In this document: positions 12,299-22,945 of the stretch, piece after piece
How the letters are laid out: every line of letters begins with the position of its first letter
How positions within the stretch are numbered: position 1 is the stretch's first letter
NCBI GenBank assembly: GCA_944472135.2
Contig: OX235263.1
Location: 34,029,379-34,093,378 of the forward strand
From: Trichobilharzia regenti
Lineage: Eukaryota > Platyhelminthes > Trematoda > Strigeidida > Schistosomatidae
Length of the DNA stretch: 64,000 nt
Direction of reading: 5' to 3'
Position numbers and translations under genes: made by a program
The notes under the pieces: generated by a model
What the model saw: the letters and a program-made list of their open reading frames with translations, nothing else
What the model was told of the DNA's origin: nothing
Database searches by the model: none

Positions 12299-12929
12299 AG
12301 TTGGTGGTAGACGTAGCAGATGTTCAGTACTCCCTGGTTTCTGGTCGTTCTCTGTTGGGTGTAAGTTAGTGATGAAGTCTAACTTGAAAGAAACTAAATC
12401 TTTACAAATTAAGACTTGAAAATTATATATAAATGCTCATACTTTAAATTCGTCCCACATGTTGCATTAGCTTTAACGAATAACTTGATTTGCAATTAAT
12501 AGTGTTCTCTGAGCTGATTGTTTCAATGGTCTTTAGCATGTAAATTACCAAGAGACTTTTGACCATCAACTGCACAGCTCCTTAGAAAGTTTTAAACTAG
12601 AAATGATCGAAAATTCTTTTATCTTATGACTTAAGTATTTAAAATAAGTTATCGTTCCATTTGGCCTTTTGGTTATCGTACACTTTATGTTAGATGTTCC
12701 CATCAATAGGTCAGTACTTCAAGAGGTAGTGAAGTTTACTGCATCGCTAAGCACCAATCTTTTTACGTATCCATTTATTTTCTCCTCAAGAATTGAGGAA
12801 TGCAGTGTCAGTTAAGTCTTTTTGTTTAACTGCTACAGAACACTCAGCTCATATTCACTGAAACTGAAGCTGCCAGCGTTCCATACGGAAACTTATGAGA
12901 ACTTGTCATTAAGTGTTGTTGTTTTGTTT
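12299..12929. other. No gene recognised
   Basis: AT-rich sequence. The upstream limit of the following LINE tail is unclear and may reach back into this stretch. Confidence 0.45.
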
Positions 12930-13249
12930 CTCTTTTCCTTGCAAACTCTACTTAAAACATTCTTGTTCGTTCTTTCACACTCTGTATACCTCAACCATTT
13001 TGCTATCGCTTACGCCAGTAAATATGCTAGTAGCATGTACTTTTCTAACACCTTCAAACACTGTTTAAATTTTGGCTTTGCTACCGACATGCTAATATGT
13101 TGTTGTCAAAACTGACTGAGATAACCTTAATCTATATAGAACTATATTTATTGTTAATGTACTAACTGGATGCAATATTGTAGTAAAATGCTGAGAATTC
13201 CATTCTGTATCACAAGTACTGATTTGGAATAAAGCTTATCTTATCTTAT
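12930..13249 (+). mobile_element. CR1-like LINE 3' end
   Basis: Aligns with the complement of 27592-27860 throughout: CCTTGCAAACTCTACTTAAA, CGCCAGTAAATATGCTAG, TTCTAACACCTTCAAACACT, ATTGTTAATGTACTAACT, CATTCTGTATCACAAGTACT and GGAATAAAGCTTATC, ending in a TTATC tandem tail. The open frame at 12822-13115 is 3' untranslated sequence in this reading, because the copy at 28 kb puts the end of the RT protein well upstream of it. Confidence 0.75.
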
Positions 13250-13744
13250 GGTAAGTGATTTTTCTTTCATTAAAGCCTACTCTTAAAGCAATGATTTCAT
13301 CGTTTGTTAAACCTTTGTAGATAAGGACCATAATGAACTTGCTGTTTTCTTGCTGCTGTGTATGTTTGGAGTTAACAGCATTTCAAATAAAAACAGGTTA
13401 AATCATGAAAAAACAAGGTCAAGCTTTAATTATTGAGAAGCATAACCAAATTTTAAGTCCGACATGTAGAGTAACTTAAAAGGGGTTAGATAAAAAGTGT
13501 AAATAATCCTTTACTGGTTCCAGTTTTTGTTTAGCCTGAAAATCCTAGTCAGTGTAAGAGATGGAAGTTATGAAAACATCCCTGAACAGTGGTTATCAAT
13601 TTGGTGTCTTATTATTTCAATCGGTTAATAGTTACGATCGAACAAATATCCATTCAGTGTTAAACCTTAAGGCCTAACCGATAAGCGTCAACAAGGACTA
13701 AACGAGAATCGGATACGTTGAATGCAATGACCATAAATATAACT

Positions 13745-13933
13745 GTGCGTCGGTGGCACAGTGGTTAGGATTCTCGCAGATCATGCACGTGGCCCGGAGT
13801 TTGATCCTCTGCCGAAGCACACCTGATATCTATGGTTGGAAGGCAAAATTTGCGCTACCGATATCAAATACTAAAAATTTCATACCTGTACCAAAAATAC
13901 GGAGCGGAATCAAGCTGTAATGAAAACAAAAAT
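13745..13933 (+). mobile_element. SINE-B copy
   Basis: The head is like SINE-A (TGCGTCGGTGGCACAGTGG; B box GAGTTTGATCC). The body is different: CTGATATCTATGGTTGGAAGG, GCTACCGATATCA, CATACCTGTACCAAAAATAC, GGAATCAAGCTGTAATGAAA. The same body occurs at 27948-28153, so this is a separate SINE family that shares the head. Confidence 0.75.
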
Positions 13934-14094
13934 GTCACGTCAGTAGGGTAGGCAGATATTTGAAAATTTGGAAAAACATAATAACATATTCCTTGTCATA
14001 ATAAGTAGGACTTGATCGACAGGAATCTTATGATTTTATTTGGTTGACTAACAGTGGTACCAAGGTTGCGTATTCCATCAAATGAGTGTACCTA

Positions 14095-14350
14095 AAGTCT
14101 CATTCCGGGAACAGTGTTCCCTCTGACAACTCAATCTTGCACCCATCGTTTCAAACTCCAAAGTATTATACACTGGGCCACTTGAGGCCACGAGAACCAC
14201 CAGTCATTATTTGTTTAAGTTTATTTTAGACCGGGATATACAGTCACTGTTGGGCACATTATTACTCAGTGGGGACTGCAGATAGATCCAGATGATGAGC
14301 CTTAGATTGAATAAAATGTACATCTCGGATTACACTGTTGGTCACTATCC
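14095..14350 (+). mobile_element. H1 (SM-alpha-like) hammerhead repeat, diverged
   Basis: Contains CAGATGATGAGCC...GAATAAAATGTACATCTCGGATTACACTG at about 14286-14338, the counterpart of the hammerhead and CATCC(T/C)GGATTCCACTGC segment of schistosome SM-alpha repeats. Just upstream (14110-14190), on the minus strand, is a tRNA-like head (TGGCCCAGTGTATAA; GAGTTTGAAACG). It therefore looks like two H1 pieces in opposite orientation. Core residues are mutated. Confidence 0.6.
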
Positions 14351-14460
14351 GTGAAAATAACATCAGTATTAATCCTCAGACATTGTTTAGGTGTCCGCAC
14401 TAGGCGTAGATATATCACCCTGGATCAAGTATGATCAGTCAGTGGGAAATAGAAAATTAA

Positions 14461-15243
14461 CTTGTGGTTTATTTCTGGATATCTCCTGTGAAACAAGTTA
14501 ATTTTTCATGGTTTATATTTGTCTTCTGGAGTATAAGAAATGATAATAAATGGCATAAAAGATAAAGACTAACCAAACTGTCTCTACAGTCATTCTCCAA
14601 GTGTTGTTTTATTTTTGTTTGACACAATCCTCATTTTTATGTGATAAAACTTATCCAGAAATGTGTCTTATCAACTGAATAAAGCCTATTATTGTCTTTT
14701 TTAAAATTCACTGGCTTTAAAAATGTTTTATTGCCTCCTGTTTACTGATGATGTTGATGATAATAGTGATAGGTTAACGTGTTAGACTCTATACTACTAT
14801 GGAAGTTGAAAAAAAGTTAATAAGTGTTGTTTACTGATAAGCATTTTACTTGTCTTGTACAAACGGATGCTCTGAATGTATGTAATGGTGTATATGCTCA
14901 GTATAGGGGCATATATGGTTGAATGTCTTGTTTGCCAGTGTGTGTGGGTGCGTGAGAACTTCACAGGATAACACTAACTATCCTTAATGTCACAGTAATA
15001 ATTAAAGTCAATAAAACTCAATGAAGTTTTTAATTGCTGCACTGATATCGTCAATTTATGACAAATAAAGTTAAATGACATTTAAATATGATTGAAAATA
15101 ATGTGTTCCTAAAAAAGGCAATGTGAAATCTGTTCAACTGTAGAATCTCCTGCGATTAGAAATTGTACTTTCATGTAGGTACAAAAATATTGATTTTCCT
15201 AAAAAGTAGAAAATCAGAAAATGCAGTAAGATAAGATTTACCA
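14461..15243. other. No gene recognised
   Basis: AT-rich spacer without supported features. Confidence 0.5.
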
Positions 15244-15450
15244 GTGTGTGATCACCCATGGTCCAGGGTTCGATCCCTGGCCACAGACTCACTCCTATAC
15301 CTCGCTTCACCAGAAATAATGCTGGTAAAGAGGAAAGGTTAGACATGAGGCTAGCAACCCCATCCTGTAAAATTAAACACTGCTAGAGAAACTTCAAGCC
15401 ACCAACTTGAGGCCCTATGTTCCACTGGGAACGTGAAGGAAATTAAAAAA
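15244..15450 (+). mobile_element. SINE-A copy, head shortened
   Basis: The A-box half is missing or altered. The B box is intact (GGGTTCGATCCCTGGCC), followed by the full body (AATGCTGGTAAAGAGGAAAG, GCATGAGGCTAGCAACCCC-like block) and a tail TTCCACTGGGAACGTGAAGG with an A-rich end. Confidence 0.88.
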
Positions 15451-15529
15451 AGCATGTGATAACCAGATTAGTAATCAATCATTTGATATTAAGTGATTGT
15501 TTGTAGGTGATCTCTCTGATTCATTCTCT

Positions 15530-15597
15530 CCTTTGAGTTCCGAGTGGGACATAAGGCTTCAAGCTTCACGCTTGATGTTTCAGTAGCAGTTGTAAAG
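15530..15597 (-). mobile_element. SINE-A 3' end fragment
   Basis: Complement of the last 65 bases or so of SINE-A (TCCGAGTGGGACATAAGGCT, TTGATGTTTCAGTAGCAGT), inverted relative to the copy 80 bases upstream. Confidence 0.75.
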
Positions 15598-15684
15598 GAA
15601 TCATTGTGTGAGAAACCTCTCCTCAATGGTCTAATTACAGTATTTGTAATTATTTGCATGTTTCATCTAACTACCTAGTTATTA

Positions 15685-16218
15685 TCCGTCTTTCTCCTAG
15701 ACTGCAAATCATTGTTCTGACGTTGGTATATCATCTGTTGACTTCATTCTTATTATTTGTTTTTGTCACTCTTCAATCTCTCATTTTAATGCTTCTCTTT
15801 GTGGTTGTGGGATGATATTGATAATATGTTGTTTTACGATGTGATATTGTTCCAATGTGTTACGGTGATTCTGACCTTGGACTGCCTGTGAGAATAGTTG
15901 GTGTGTGATTCACGGGGACAGAGTTTTGATTCCACTTTGGTGGGAATTTTCTACTTGATTTTTAGGTACTACGTAAAGTTGAATTTTGGTTAACTAATTT
16001 TGTCCTTGCTTTGTACCTAGAAAGTTACGTTTTCTGCGTAGCTGCCCAACAAGAGTGTTAAGGTATTAATGATTTTTCAATGTTTATTATTGCATAGAAT
16101 CACACATAGATTCCAACCACGAACAATAATCATTTCTCTATCTTTAGAGTGTTTTTTAACTGTTAGTGTCTCGAGGAAGTTTTTTCATCTATATAATAGG
16201 ACATAGAGATCGGCTCTT
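15685..16218 (+). repeat. Repeat X, copy B (uninterrupted)
   Basis: About 530 bases that match, inverted and in the same order, the two halves of copy A at 9395-9660 and 9845-10195. In this copy the halves are contiguous, which gives the pre-insertion state of the site where the PLE-C terminal repeat sits in copy A. No coding potential was recognised. Confidence 0.75.
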
Positions 16219-16219
16219 T

Positions 16220-16440
16220 GCGTTACGTCGATGGCAAAGCGATAGAATGCTCGACAAACGTGTATGTGGTTTGGGGTTCAAACCCCGGCCACCGATGCAC
16301 TCCTTTATTTCGCTAAGCCGTTGATAAAACCGGTAAAGAGGGAAGGTTGGGCATGAAACACCACTACTGCCGAAAGCTCGAGTCTCTAGCTTGAAGCCCT
16401 ATGTTCCACTGGCAAAGTAAAGGAATAAAATAAATAATAA
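16220..16440 (+). mobile_element. SINE-A copy
   Basis: Head GTCGATGGCAAAGCGATAGAATGC-like with B box GGGGTTCAAACCCCGGCC, a short deletion after TTGGGCATGA, and a tail AAGCCCTATGTTCCACTGGC followed by an AATAA-rich end. Confidence 0.88.
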
Positions 16441-16502
16441 TCTCTGCGTTCAGACCAAGATGAGTCGGTTGTATATGCTACGGCACTGGTATTGTTCTTA
16501 AA

Positions 16503-16640
16503 GCATGGGTTTCTAACCACGCGCCCAACCTTCCCTCTTTACCGTGCCTACTACTGACTATGCGAGACTTAAAAATGTGACAACAGGGGATAGAATCCCG
16601 GATTACTTGCTTAGTCGGATAGCATTGTACCACCGAAGCA
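16503..16640 (-). mobile_element. SINE-A 5' part
   Basis: Complement of the head and middle of SINE-A (GTACCACCGAAGCA at the head end; CGCGCCCAACCTTCCCTC in the body). The tail is missing. Faces the copy just upstream. Confidence 0.7.
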
Positions 16641-16947
16641 GAGGTTAATGTTAGTTATCGATAAGTAATTTTAATTGACTTAAATATTTTAAATGTGCAC
16701 ATATTAAGTTCAGTGTTCCCGGAAATTTCTGTGAGATTCGAATCACGCTATCCAGAGCTAAAACAAGAATAATGTGATTTTAAGTCTCACCAGCGCATGT
16801 TTACTACTATCCAAGTTCTGTTGTTAAAATATACCCTGTGATAACGAAACTTCCAGTAGGGCCGATTCCATTGAAAAGTTGACTGAATTCAGATAATATT
16901 TGAGGTGCAGTGTATTTTTTTTTACTTCTAAAGCATTTAACCTAATT

Positions 16948-17217
16948 TTATGTTCTGTATTGTTGATTTATTTTCTTCACAATGAGGACTGTCATCAATA
17001 CACCAAAAATATCCAGAATGATATTCTCCTCATAAAAAAGGTAAATAAATCGTGTTTCACACTCCACTGATGATGAGAAGGTTTTTTGTATGACTAGGAT
17101 GATTTGTGTTGTGTAAAGGACTTCCGTAAATACATAAAATATACATAACCTGACGGCCATTTTTAATTCAAATATCTGTGAGATATTTTCTCCTCTCATT
17201 TTTACATTTGAGGACAT
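16948..17217 (-). CDS. Uncharacterised 89-codon ORF, two hydrophobic stretches
   Basis: Not recognised. The product would start MSSNVKMRGE. It has one hydrophobic stretch near residues 19-43 (AVRLCIFYVF, TTQIILVI) and another near 69-79 (LDIFGVLMTVLIV), ending in KKINQQYRT. On the minus strand the frame is followed within about 40 bases by an A-rich tract, so it could be a retrocopied mRNA end, a piece of a mobile element or a terminal exon. No splice context or conserved family motif supports a gene, and chance remains likely. Confidence 0.2.
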   Translation of the reverse strand: MSSNVKMRGENISQIFELKMAVRLCIFYVFTEVLYTTQIILVIQKTFSSSVECETRFIYLFYEENIILDIFGVLMTVLIVKKINQQYRT

Positions 17218-17361
17218 CTGAGAACTGCATGATGCGTGTGATAAACGAAGTAGTAAGCCATCAGATATTCAGGAAATAGGCAAAAATTTCACAAGAAAAA
17301 ACATTTTCACTATGTTATGTCAGTTACACTAAAGGTCATTGTTATTATTCAGATCAGAATT

Positions 17362-17436
17362 ATTAATATTATTATTATTATTACATTGTTCTTAATATGA
17401 TTCGTAAATAGTCATCTGTGTGTGTGTGTGTGTGTG
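17362..17436. repeat. (ATT)n then (TG)n microsatellites
   Basis: ATT units at 17362-17383 and a TG run at 17416-17436, upstream of the PLE-A element. Confidence 0.9.
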
Positions 17437-17838
17437 CGCTTTCGATGAATACGCCGGAAACAGGATACAATGAAGACAGGCAGATGGGTTAGACAGGAAA
17501 CCAATGTGGGATGAAGAGAATGAATTCATGTCAAAGGGGAAAGTCCTCACTCACTCGATTTCATTTGCCGATTTCATTATGTGAATGATAATAATAATAT
17601 GGTGATAATGATGATGTGACACAGGAAAGATATTTTATTTTATTCTACTGTTAGTGTCAGTAAAATATACGTTTATGTTTGCAGTGGTTATTAAAATTTC
17701 TAGAAAATGTTAACGATTTCAATAGATTTCATGACTTTGGACACTGGCCATGTTGATTAGTTTAACTTTAGTCACCTGAATGTTTCAAATAAACTGGGTA
17801 TTTTTCGCGAATTAAAAATAAGCAAGGACCCACTGACA

Positions 17839-18834
17839 GTGAAGGAACTGAATGGGTTTCTGCGATATTCTGTCAAGCTTGCTGAAGTTAATGCGAAGAT
17901 TAGTTTTCTCAGAGACTGTATGAATAATCATGAATATCCCAAGTGGTATTGGAAAGCTCTACGTCGCAATCACATTTATCCGAACTCGAAATCCCTCAAG
18001 CGTCATACCCTGAACCATATTGATTCCATTATATCACGTGTGCCAGAACTCGAGAGGAACATAGCGCAACGTTCCTCTGCGTTACACGAATTGTCTTGTG
18101 ATGAACGACAAGCATTTACCGACTATGTCACTCTGGTTACGGAGAAGCGTACACAAGCCATCCATTCTAACTTATTGAAAAGTCTCAAAGCTACAGAAAC
18201 ACGAAGCAAGTTTCCAGAAGATCCCAGCAAATTTGTATTCAATTATTCTTCAGTAACGTTATCTCCCATACAATTGGAGGCCTTGTCTCTCGGACCAAGA
18301 TTTTGCGACATGAACTCAAACATAAGCAAGCTCAATACTTATGTCGAGTTTGAAAATTTGATCAATCAGACTACTGATCTTGTCCCAGCTTCCGAAGAAG
18401 AATTCAAACATTTTAAGTCTACTATTCTAGACTCCTGTCAACAGTATCTCAATACAAAGTCCAAGTTCAACAATCTCTTGACCAAAGAGCATAGAGAACA
18501 ACTCAACCAACTGAAACAGAACAAAGAATTGCTTATCACACGCCCTGACAAAGGTACAGGTATAGTCTTAATGGATAGAAAAGATTATATTGATAAAATG
18601 GTGGCGATTCTCTCAGATAACAACAAGTTCTCAGTATGCGAGAAAGAGAAAGACAAAACCGAGGCAACGGAAAAACAGCTAACTGAGATCTTGAGAAAGC
18701 TAAAAACTGATCAAGTTATCTCTGAAAATGTCTTCGAGAGCATTCGACCGACAGGTTCAATAATAAAACTCATAAACAAGGTCTTCCACTGCGCCCTATT
18801 TTGGACATGTCGGGATCTCCGTATCATCCAATAG
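17839..18834 (+). CDS. PLE-A N-terminal region (broken ORF part 1)
   Basis: 331 codons open from a GTG; the same frame is open back to 17761, so the displayed start is arbitrary. The product has the typical Penelope N-terminal region: LSPIQLEALSLGPRF at residues 141-155, and RPDKGTGIVLMDRKDYIDKM at residues 235-254, which leads into the RT fingers. The frame leaves the conserved path after RPTGSIIK (residues 303-310). The last 21 residues are frameshifted and not part of the protein. At the break, the usual PLE motif of type YGLPKxHK is largely missing, which fits a deletion of roughly 25 bases. Confidence 0.9.
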   Translation: MKELNGFLRYSVKLAEVNAKISFLRDCMNNHEYPKWYWKALRRNHIYPNSKSLKRHTLNHIDSIISRVPELERNIAQRSSALHELSCDERQAFTDYVTLVTEKRTQAIHSNLLKSLKATETRSKFPEDPSKFVFNYSSVTLSPIQLEALSLGPRFCDMNSNISKLNTYVEFENLINQTTDLVPASEEEFKHFKSTILDSCQQYLNTKSKFNNLLTKEHREQLNQLKQNKELLITRPDKGTGIVLMDRKDYIDKMVAILSDNNKFSVCEKEKDKTEATEKQLTEILRKLKTDQVISENVFESIRPTGSIIKLINKVFHCALFWTCRDLRIIQ

Positions 18835-20129
18835 CGAAATGGCTAGCAGAACTCCTACAACCTGTTAGAGAACGAATTTCAAAACATTCTCTTCGAGATA
18901 CTTTTGAATTCATCGATTGTATCAAAGATGTTAAAGTGGGAGACAAACGTATGATTTCACTCGACGTCGAGTCTCTCTTTACAAACGTCCCTATCACTGA
19001 GACGATTTGTTTTCTATGCAAATACTTGGAAGAAAACAACCTGAATATTGGAATACCTACCACCAAGCTAAAAGAACTCCTACTCAGATGTACCCTAAAT
19101 GTCCAGTTCACATTCAATGGGAACCTCTATAGACAACAAGATGGCGTGGCGATGGGATCACCTTTGGGTCCGGTGTTGGCTGATATTTTCATGGCAAGTT
19201 TGGAAAATGGTCCGCTGAAAGCAACCATCGACAAATTCTTCTTATACAAAAGGTATGTTGATGATACTTTCGTCATCTGCGATAACAATTGTGATCAAAA
19301 TATGGTTCTTCAAGTGTTCAATAGTTGCCACCCCGCCATCAAATTTACAATCGAAGTAGAAACCAAAGAGACAATCTCCTTTCTGGACGTTCGTTTAAGT
19401 AAGAAGACCGATGGTACCTTGAACAGATCAGTACACAGAAAACCTACATGGAACGGTCAGTTGACAAACTTCTACAGTTGGGTACCAATTAGTCGCAAGC
19501 GAAACTTGATAATATCTCTGGCGACTAGAATCCGAAAAATCTGCAGTCCTGAATCAATAGAGGAAGAGATCGCCCTCTTAAGGAAGACACTGCTCGAGAA
19601 TGGCTACCCACCCCGTTTTATAGACAAGCATATTAAGCCTAAGACTTACAAAGAACAACCCACTACAGTGCAGAAGAAGATGGTCTACATGAATGTACCC
19701 TTCAAAGGTGACCTTCTGGCTGACACCTTGAAGAAGAGGATATCTACTGCTCTAAGAAGGACATTCTTCGCTGCCACACTACGACTGACATTTTCCTCCC
19801 GGCCATTGTTCTTCAACTACTCTAAAGATAAACTATCGCATTTGACCACTTCCATGTGTATCTACCAATTCACCTGCTCTTGCGGAGCGAGGTATATAGG
19901 TCGTTCGATGCGAGTTTTATCTAAAAGAGTTCAAGAACACTATCCCGCCTGGCTACGGAAAGGTAACAATGGAGCAATAAGGAGCGCCATTATTGAGCAT
20001 ATACTTAACACTGGTCATTCGATTTGCAAGGAGAAGTCATTCAAAGTCATCTATAAAGTCAAAACTTATATATGTCCAAACAAAGTTCACTTGTTACAGT
20101 TTGAAAAAATTTGGGCATTGGGTATATGA
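18801..20129 (+). CDS. PLE-A reverse transcriptase and GIY-YIG nuclease (broken ORF part 2)
   Basis: 442 codons from an internal ATG; the same frame is conserved back to about 18768 (THKQGLPLRPI). The RT palm is visible: motif A SLDVESLFTNVP (residues 53-64), AMGSPLGPVLADIF (117-130), the catalytic YVDDTF (152-157), then FLDVRL (194-199) and the thumb with RKPTWNGQ. A linker leads to a GIY-YIG domain at 352-430: MCIYQFTCSCGARYIGR with the Cys pair that precedes the nuclease in metazoan PLEs, and RSAIIEHILNTGH. The expected last block (AEAVEIH...CVQK, as in the copy at 40866-41306) is replaced by FEKIWALGI and a stop, where PLE-B is inserted. Confidence 0.93.
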   Translation: MDMSGSPYHPIAKWLAELLQPVRERISKHSLRDTFEFIDCIKDVKVGDKRMISLDVESLFTNVPITETICFLCKYLEENNLNIGIPTTKLKELLLRCTLNVQFTFNGNLYRQQDGVAMGSPLGPVLADIFMASLENGPLKATIDKFFLYKRYVDDTFVICDNNCDQNMVLQVFNSCHPAIKFTIEVETKETISFLDVRLSKKTDGTLNRSVHRKPTWNGQLTNFYSWVPISRKRNLIISLATRIRKICSPESIEEEIALLRKTLLENGYPPRFIDKHIKPKTYKEQPTTVQKKMVYMNVPFKGDLLADTLKKRISTALRRTFFAATLRLTFSSRPLFFNYSKDKLSHLTTSMCIYQFTCSCGARYIGRSMRVLSKRVQEHYPAWLRKGNNGAIRSAIIEHILNTGHSICKEKSFKVIYKVKTYICPNKVHLLQFEKIWALGI

Positions 20130-20276
20130 TATTCATTATAATAAAGGGTTTTTGTATTTCCCAATGAATGAAAAACAAAACAATATTATTTTTACTGACA
20201 TTTCGCTATTTAATGCTGCTGCTAATAGCTTTATCAAAGTATTATCAAACCAGAATTTACAAAATTTGATGTCTGA
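20130..20276 (+). repeat. PLE-B inverted repeat, left arm
   Basis: Matches the complement of 20936-21076 with few differences: CCAATGAATGAAAAACAAAA, TAATGCTGCT and AATAGCTTTATCAAAGTA, CCAGAATTTACAAAAT. It starts a few bases after the PLE-A frame is lost, so it marks the insertion boundary. The 135-codon frame at 19993-20400 crosses this boundary and is not a gene. Confidence 0.9.
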
Positions 20277-20351
20277 AGAGTACTCAATACACTCACCATC
20301 ACAGTTTTCTTCAACACATCAAACATACTACAAAGTAACCTTGTCCATATT

Positions 20352-20772
20352 AAGGACCATATCCCTAAAGATTCTCTATCCAGTTGTGTTTATAAAATAA
20401 AGTGCTTGGAATGTGTTGCGATATACATCGGACAAACATCACGAGGAATAAAAATCAGAAGAAATGAACTCCGTAGAGCCGCCTCTTTTCAACCACCGAG
20501 AAATCCAATCGAACTAGAAAAGCTTGAAAAATTATCAGCCATAGGTCTACATGCTATAAAATCAGGTCACAAAAATGTATGATTTTGATAATATTGAAAT
20601 AATCAAGAAAAATTTCAGAAATTACAAAGAACGTCTAATATCATCAGAAGCACTTCATATCAAGTAGAATCCAAATTTTCTGAATAGGAATGATAGACTA
20701 GAATATAATTTGACCTGGTTACAACAAGCACACACCCTCTTCTATGAAATGACAAAATCAACACGAACATAA
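20352..20772 (+). pseudogene. PLE-B GIY-YIG nuclease end
   Basis: Encodes CVYKIKCLECVAIYIGQTSR, a GIY-YIG start with its leading Cys pair, then IRRNELRRA and IGLHAIKSGHK. It shifts frame at about 20575 and resumes with DFDNIEIIKKNFRNYKERLI, SSEALHIK, a stop at about 20666, and NPNFLNRNDRLEYNL. The sequence differs clearly from PLE-A, so it is another PLE lineage. The reverse transcriptase is absent; only the C-terminal end was inserted. Confidence 0.88.
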
Positions 20773-20935
20773 TATTCGATTTCATTATGTAAACACACAA
20801 TGCTTTTATAATTTCACACAATTATCAAATCCATCAATCTACACCTGGTTTTGTTATCTTCATTAACTGGCCATTTTGACAACGCGAAAATGCCCCCACG
20901 CTGATGAACGATGATCAACTTGTTAGATACAAGCT

Positions 20936-21076
20936 GAGATTTTGTAAATTCTGGTTTAATAGTATTTTGATAAAGCTATTAGCAGCATTAAGTATCGAGA
21001 CGTTAGTAAAAGCAATAAAGTTTTGTTTTTCATTCATTGGAAAACACAAAACACTTTTATTATAATGAACTTCAAA
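20936..21076 (-). repeat. PLE-B inverted repeat, right arm
   Basis: Complement of 20130-20276. The two arms bracket the nuclease fragment. PLEs are known to carry LTR-like repeats that may be direct or inverted; here they are inverted. Confidence 0.9.
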
Positions 21077-21399
21077 TAGACAGTTTCGATTCTGACATCT
21101 GATAACTTGATAAAAGATAGCCTACTTGTGGTCAAGGATAAGAAGCACAGACTATCTTTTTGAAAGATGACATAGCTTTAAGTAAAGCAAAATGGTATTT
21201 TTTTCTAATATATTCCCCGTTTAAAAAAATTCTCGTATACGCTGAGCATGGTTTAACTTGAAATAGAGAACCACTGAGAACTACAGAGTACTGGACTGCT
21301 GTTTCGCTACTGTTCGGAACACTTCAACAAATGACATCCATGACCCCGCCAGCAATCGAACCTTTGACGCCATATTATCGCGTATCAACAGACACTAGA

Positions 21400-21650
21400 A
21401 GTAATCGGTCATTGGATCCAATCCCAGTGGCCGAGTGATATATAATTGTACCTCGTGACCTGATGATTCTGGGCTCGACCACAGGTGAGTTCATAGATGT
21501 CTATTAATGAGAAGTCCTAAAACATGGACGAAACAGCTATCCAGTACCCCATGGTTTTTCGTGGTTATCCAACTGAAGTCAATTCTTGATAAAAACTGGA
21601 ACCAATCAAATCCCTACAAGCCAACAATTGAAAACTTTTCGTAAAGTTGG
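21400..21650 (+). mobile_element. H2 hammerhead-SINE copy, worn
   Basis: Head CCCAGTGGCCGAGTGATATA-like with a damaged B box (TGGGCTCGACCAC), then AATGAGAAGTCCTAAAAC, GGACGAAACAGCTATCCAGT and the body GGTTATCCAACTGAAGTCAA, ending near CCCTACAAGCC...GAAAAC. One arm of stem II and the palindrome are mutated. Confidence 0.75.
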
Positions 21651-22304
21651 TCACTAAATCTTAAAAATTGTCCATGCTATTTTGAAGTGTTATTTCTTTC
21701 AGAATTATTTAAAGTTTTCCAAATGGTAGAAACACTTTTGATATTGAATAGAAGTATATAGATTAGTATGATTAATTTGATATATAACAAATGGTGTTTT
21801 GAGGTAATTGTTTTCCAAATAGGCTTGTGTGTATAAACAAACGCATTGATTTTGACAATACAATATAAATTTAATAAATACTGGACTTTTATAATATTTT
21901 TAAACAATATGAATTTATGGTTTGTAGTCAATAAAAAATACGTATAAGTAGACCTAATGACATTTCCACCAACAAAAATTCCTTATAGAAGTAGTAGAAA
22001 TGGAAATATCTTCAAAGGCAAGTACAATTTACTTAATCACAGCTTGTCAAACGTAGAATATTGTCATGAAACTACTGCTGCTTCGAAGATGCATGATGTT
22101 AATTTGAAACCCAACGAAAACCTATACACTTGGTAGGAAATTAACCATTTGTGTGACAGAATTAAATACTGCAGGACTGGTCAAACTTCTTATAAGGAAT
22201 GTAGGATCACCCAATAAACGATATCTCCATTCGAATTATGACTACGATAGTTTCAAGGACTAGTATGGATCACTGATGTGTATATTACATCCTGACTAAA
22301 TTTC
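21651..22304. other. No gene recognised
   Basis: AT-rich; the minus frame at 21677-21931 is low-complexity and has no motif. Confidence 0.5.
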
Positions 22305-22945
22305 ATAATTGTTATTATTGTTCCCTTGGATTCCTAGTGGAACCTAGCGCTTCAGTCGAACGTCTCCACTTGCTTCTGTCTTCTGCTGTACTTTTCACCT
22401 GCATCCAGGTTAGTCCATACTGTTTCAACTCCTCTTCACACTCCATGTCACCCTTGCACTGACGTCCCACTCGCCACTTCCCTTTCGGGTTCCACTCGAG
22501 CAATGACCTGACGCGCGTTCGATGTCACCCAGCGGCCTCCTCAGCGAGTGTCCATCTCCATAAATCTCCACTTTCTCCTGGATATTTGATGGTTGGCGAT
22601 TGGTTCTTGTTTTGTTTGTTCCCATAGTTCCTTGTTGGTGATTCTTTCCGACCCGGCCATCTGATCTTCAGTTTATAGCGAAGACAGTTGTCGATAAAGG
22701 TCTGCAACAGGCTGTTGGGAATATTCTTTGTGACCCGCCCGCCAAGTTTCTGATCCGTATAGAATAACTGAATGACTTGACGTTTGTATTGAGAATCTGA
22801 CTGAATTTTGTTGTTGGTTTTGGCTGAGTGACGAAGATTTCCAGATTGGTTTCAGGTTGATGAATGTGTTTCTCGCTCGCCTTCCAGATTCTCGATTTGA
22901 CATCCTGGTCCGTTCCGACTGCCTGTAGTTGAGACAATGCTCCCT
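22305..22945 (-). pseudogene. RTE/SR2-like LINE, C-terminal part and 3' end
   Basis: Overlapping minus frames together cover the RTE post-RT tail in order: GTDQDVKSRIWKA, QILNTNVKS, SIRIRNLAGG (decayed YGSETW), FIDNCLRYKLKIRWPGR, then YPGESGDLWRWT, and EWNPKGKWRVGRQCKGDMEC, EELKQYGLTWMQVKSTAEDR. At least three frameshifts separate them. The last part (22315-22503) is the best preserved. The 3' end is at the low-coordinate side, next to TTATTATTG. Confidence 0.88.

Larger units (their letters stand above)
17761..20129 (+). mobile_element. PLE-A: nearly complete Penelope-like retroelement
   Basis: Penelope-like elements encode one protein with an N-terminal region, a telomerase-related reverse transcriptase and a C-terminal GIY-YIG nuclease. 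All three are present here in order. The frame is open from 17761 (after a TAG at 17758), but no ATG at the true start was identified. It is broken once, at about 18761-18770, by an out-of-frame deletion. The 3' end is cut at about 20125 by another PLE copy (PLE-B) whose terminal repeat begins at once. Long undisturbed frames over more than 2 kb suggest a fairly recent insertion. The element itself is inactive as it stands. Confidence 0.92.
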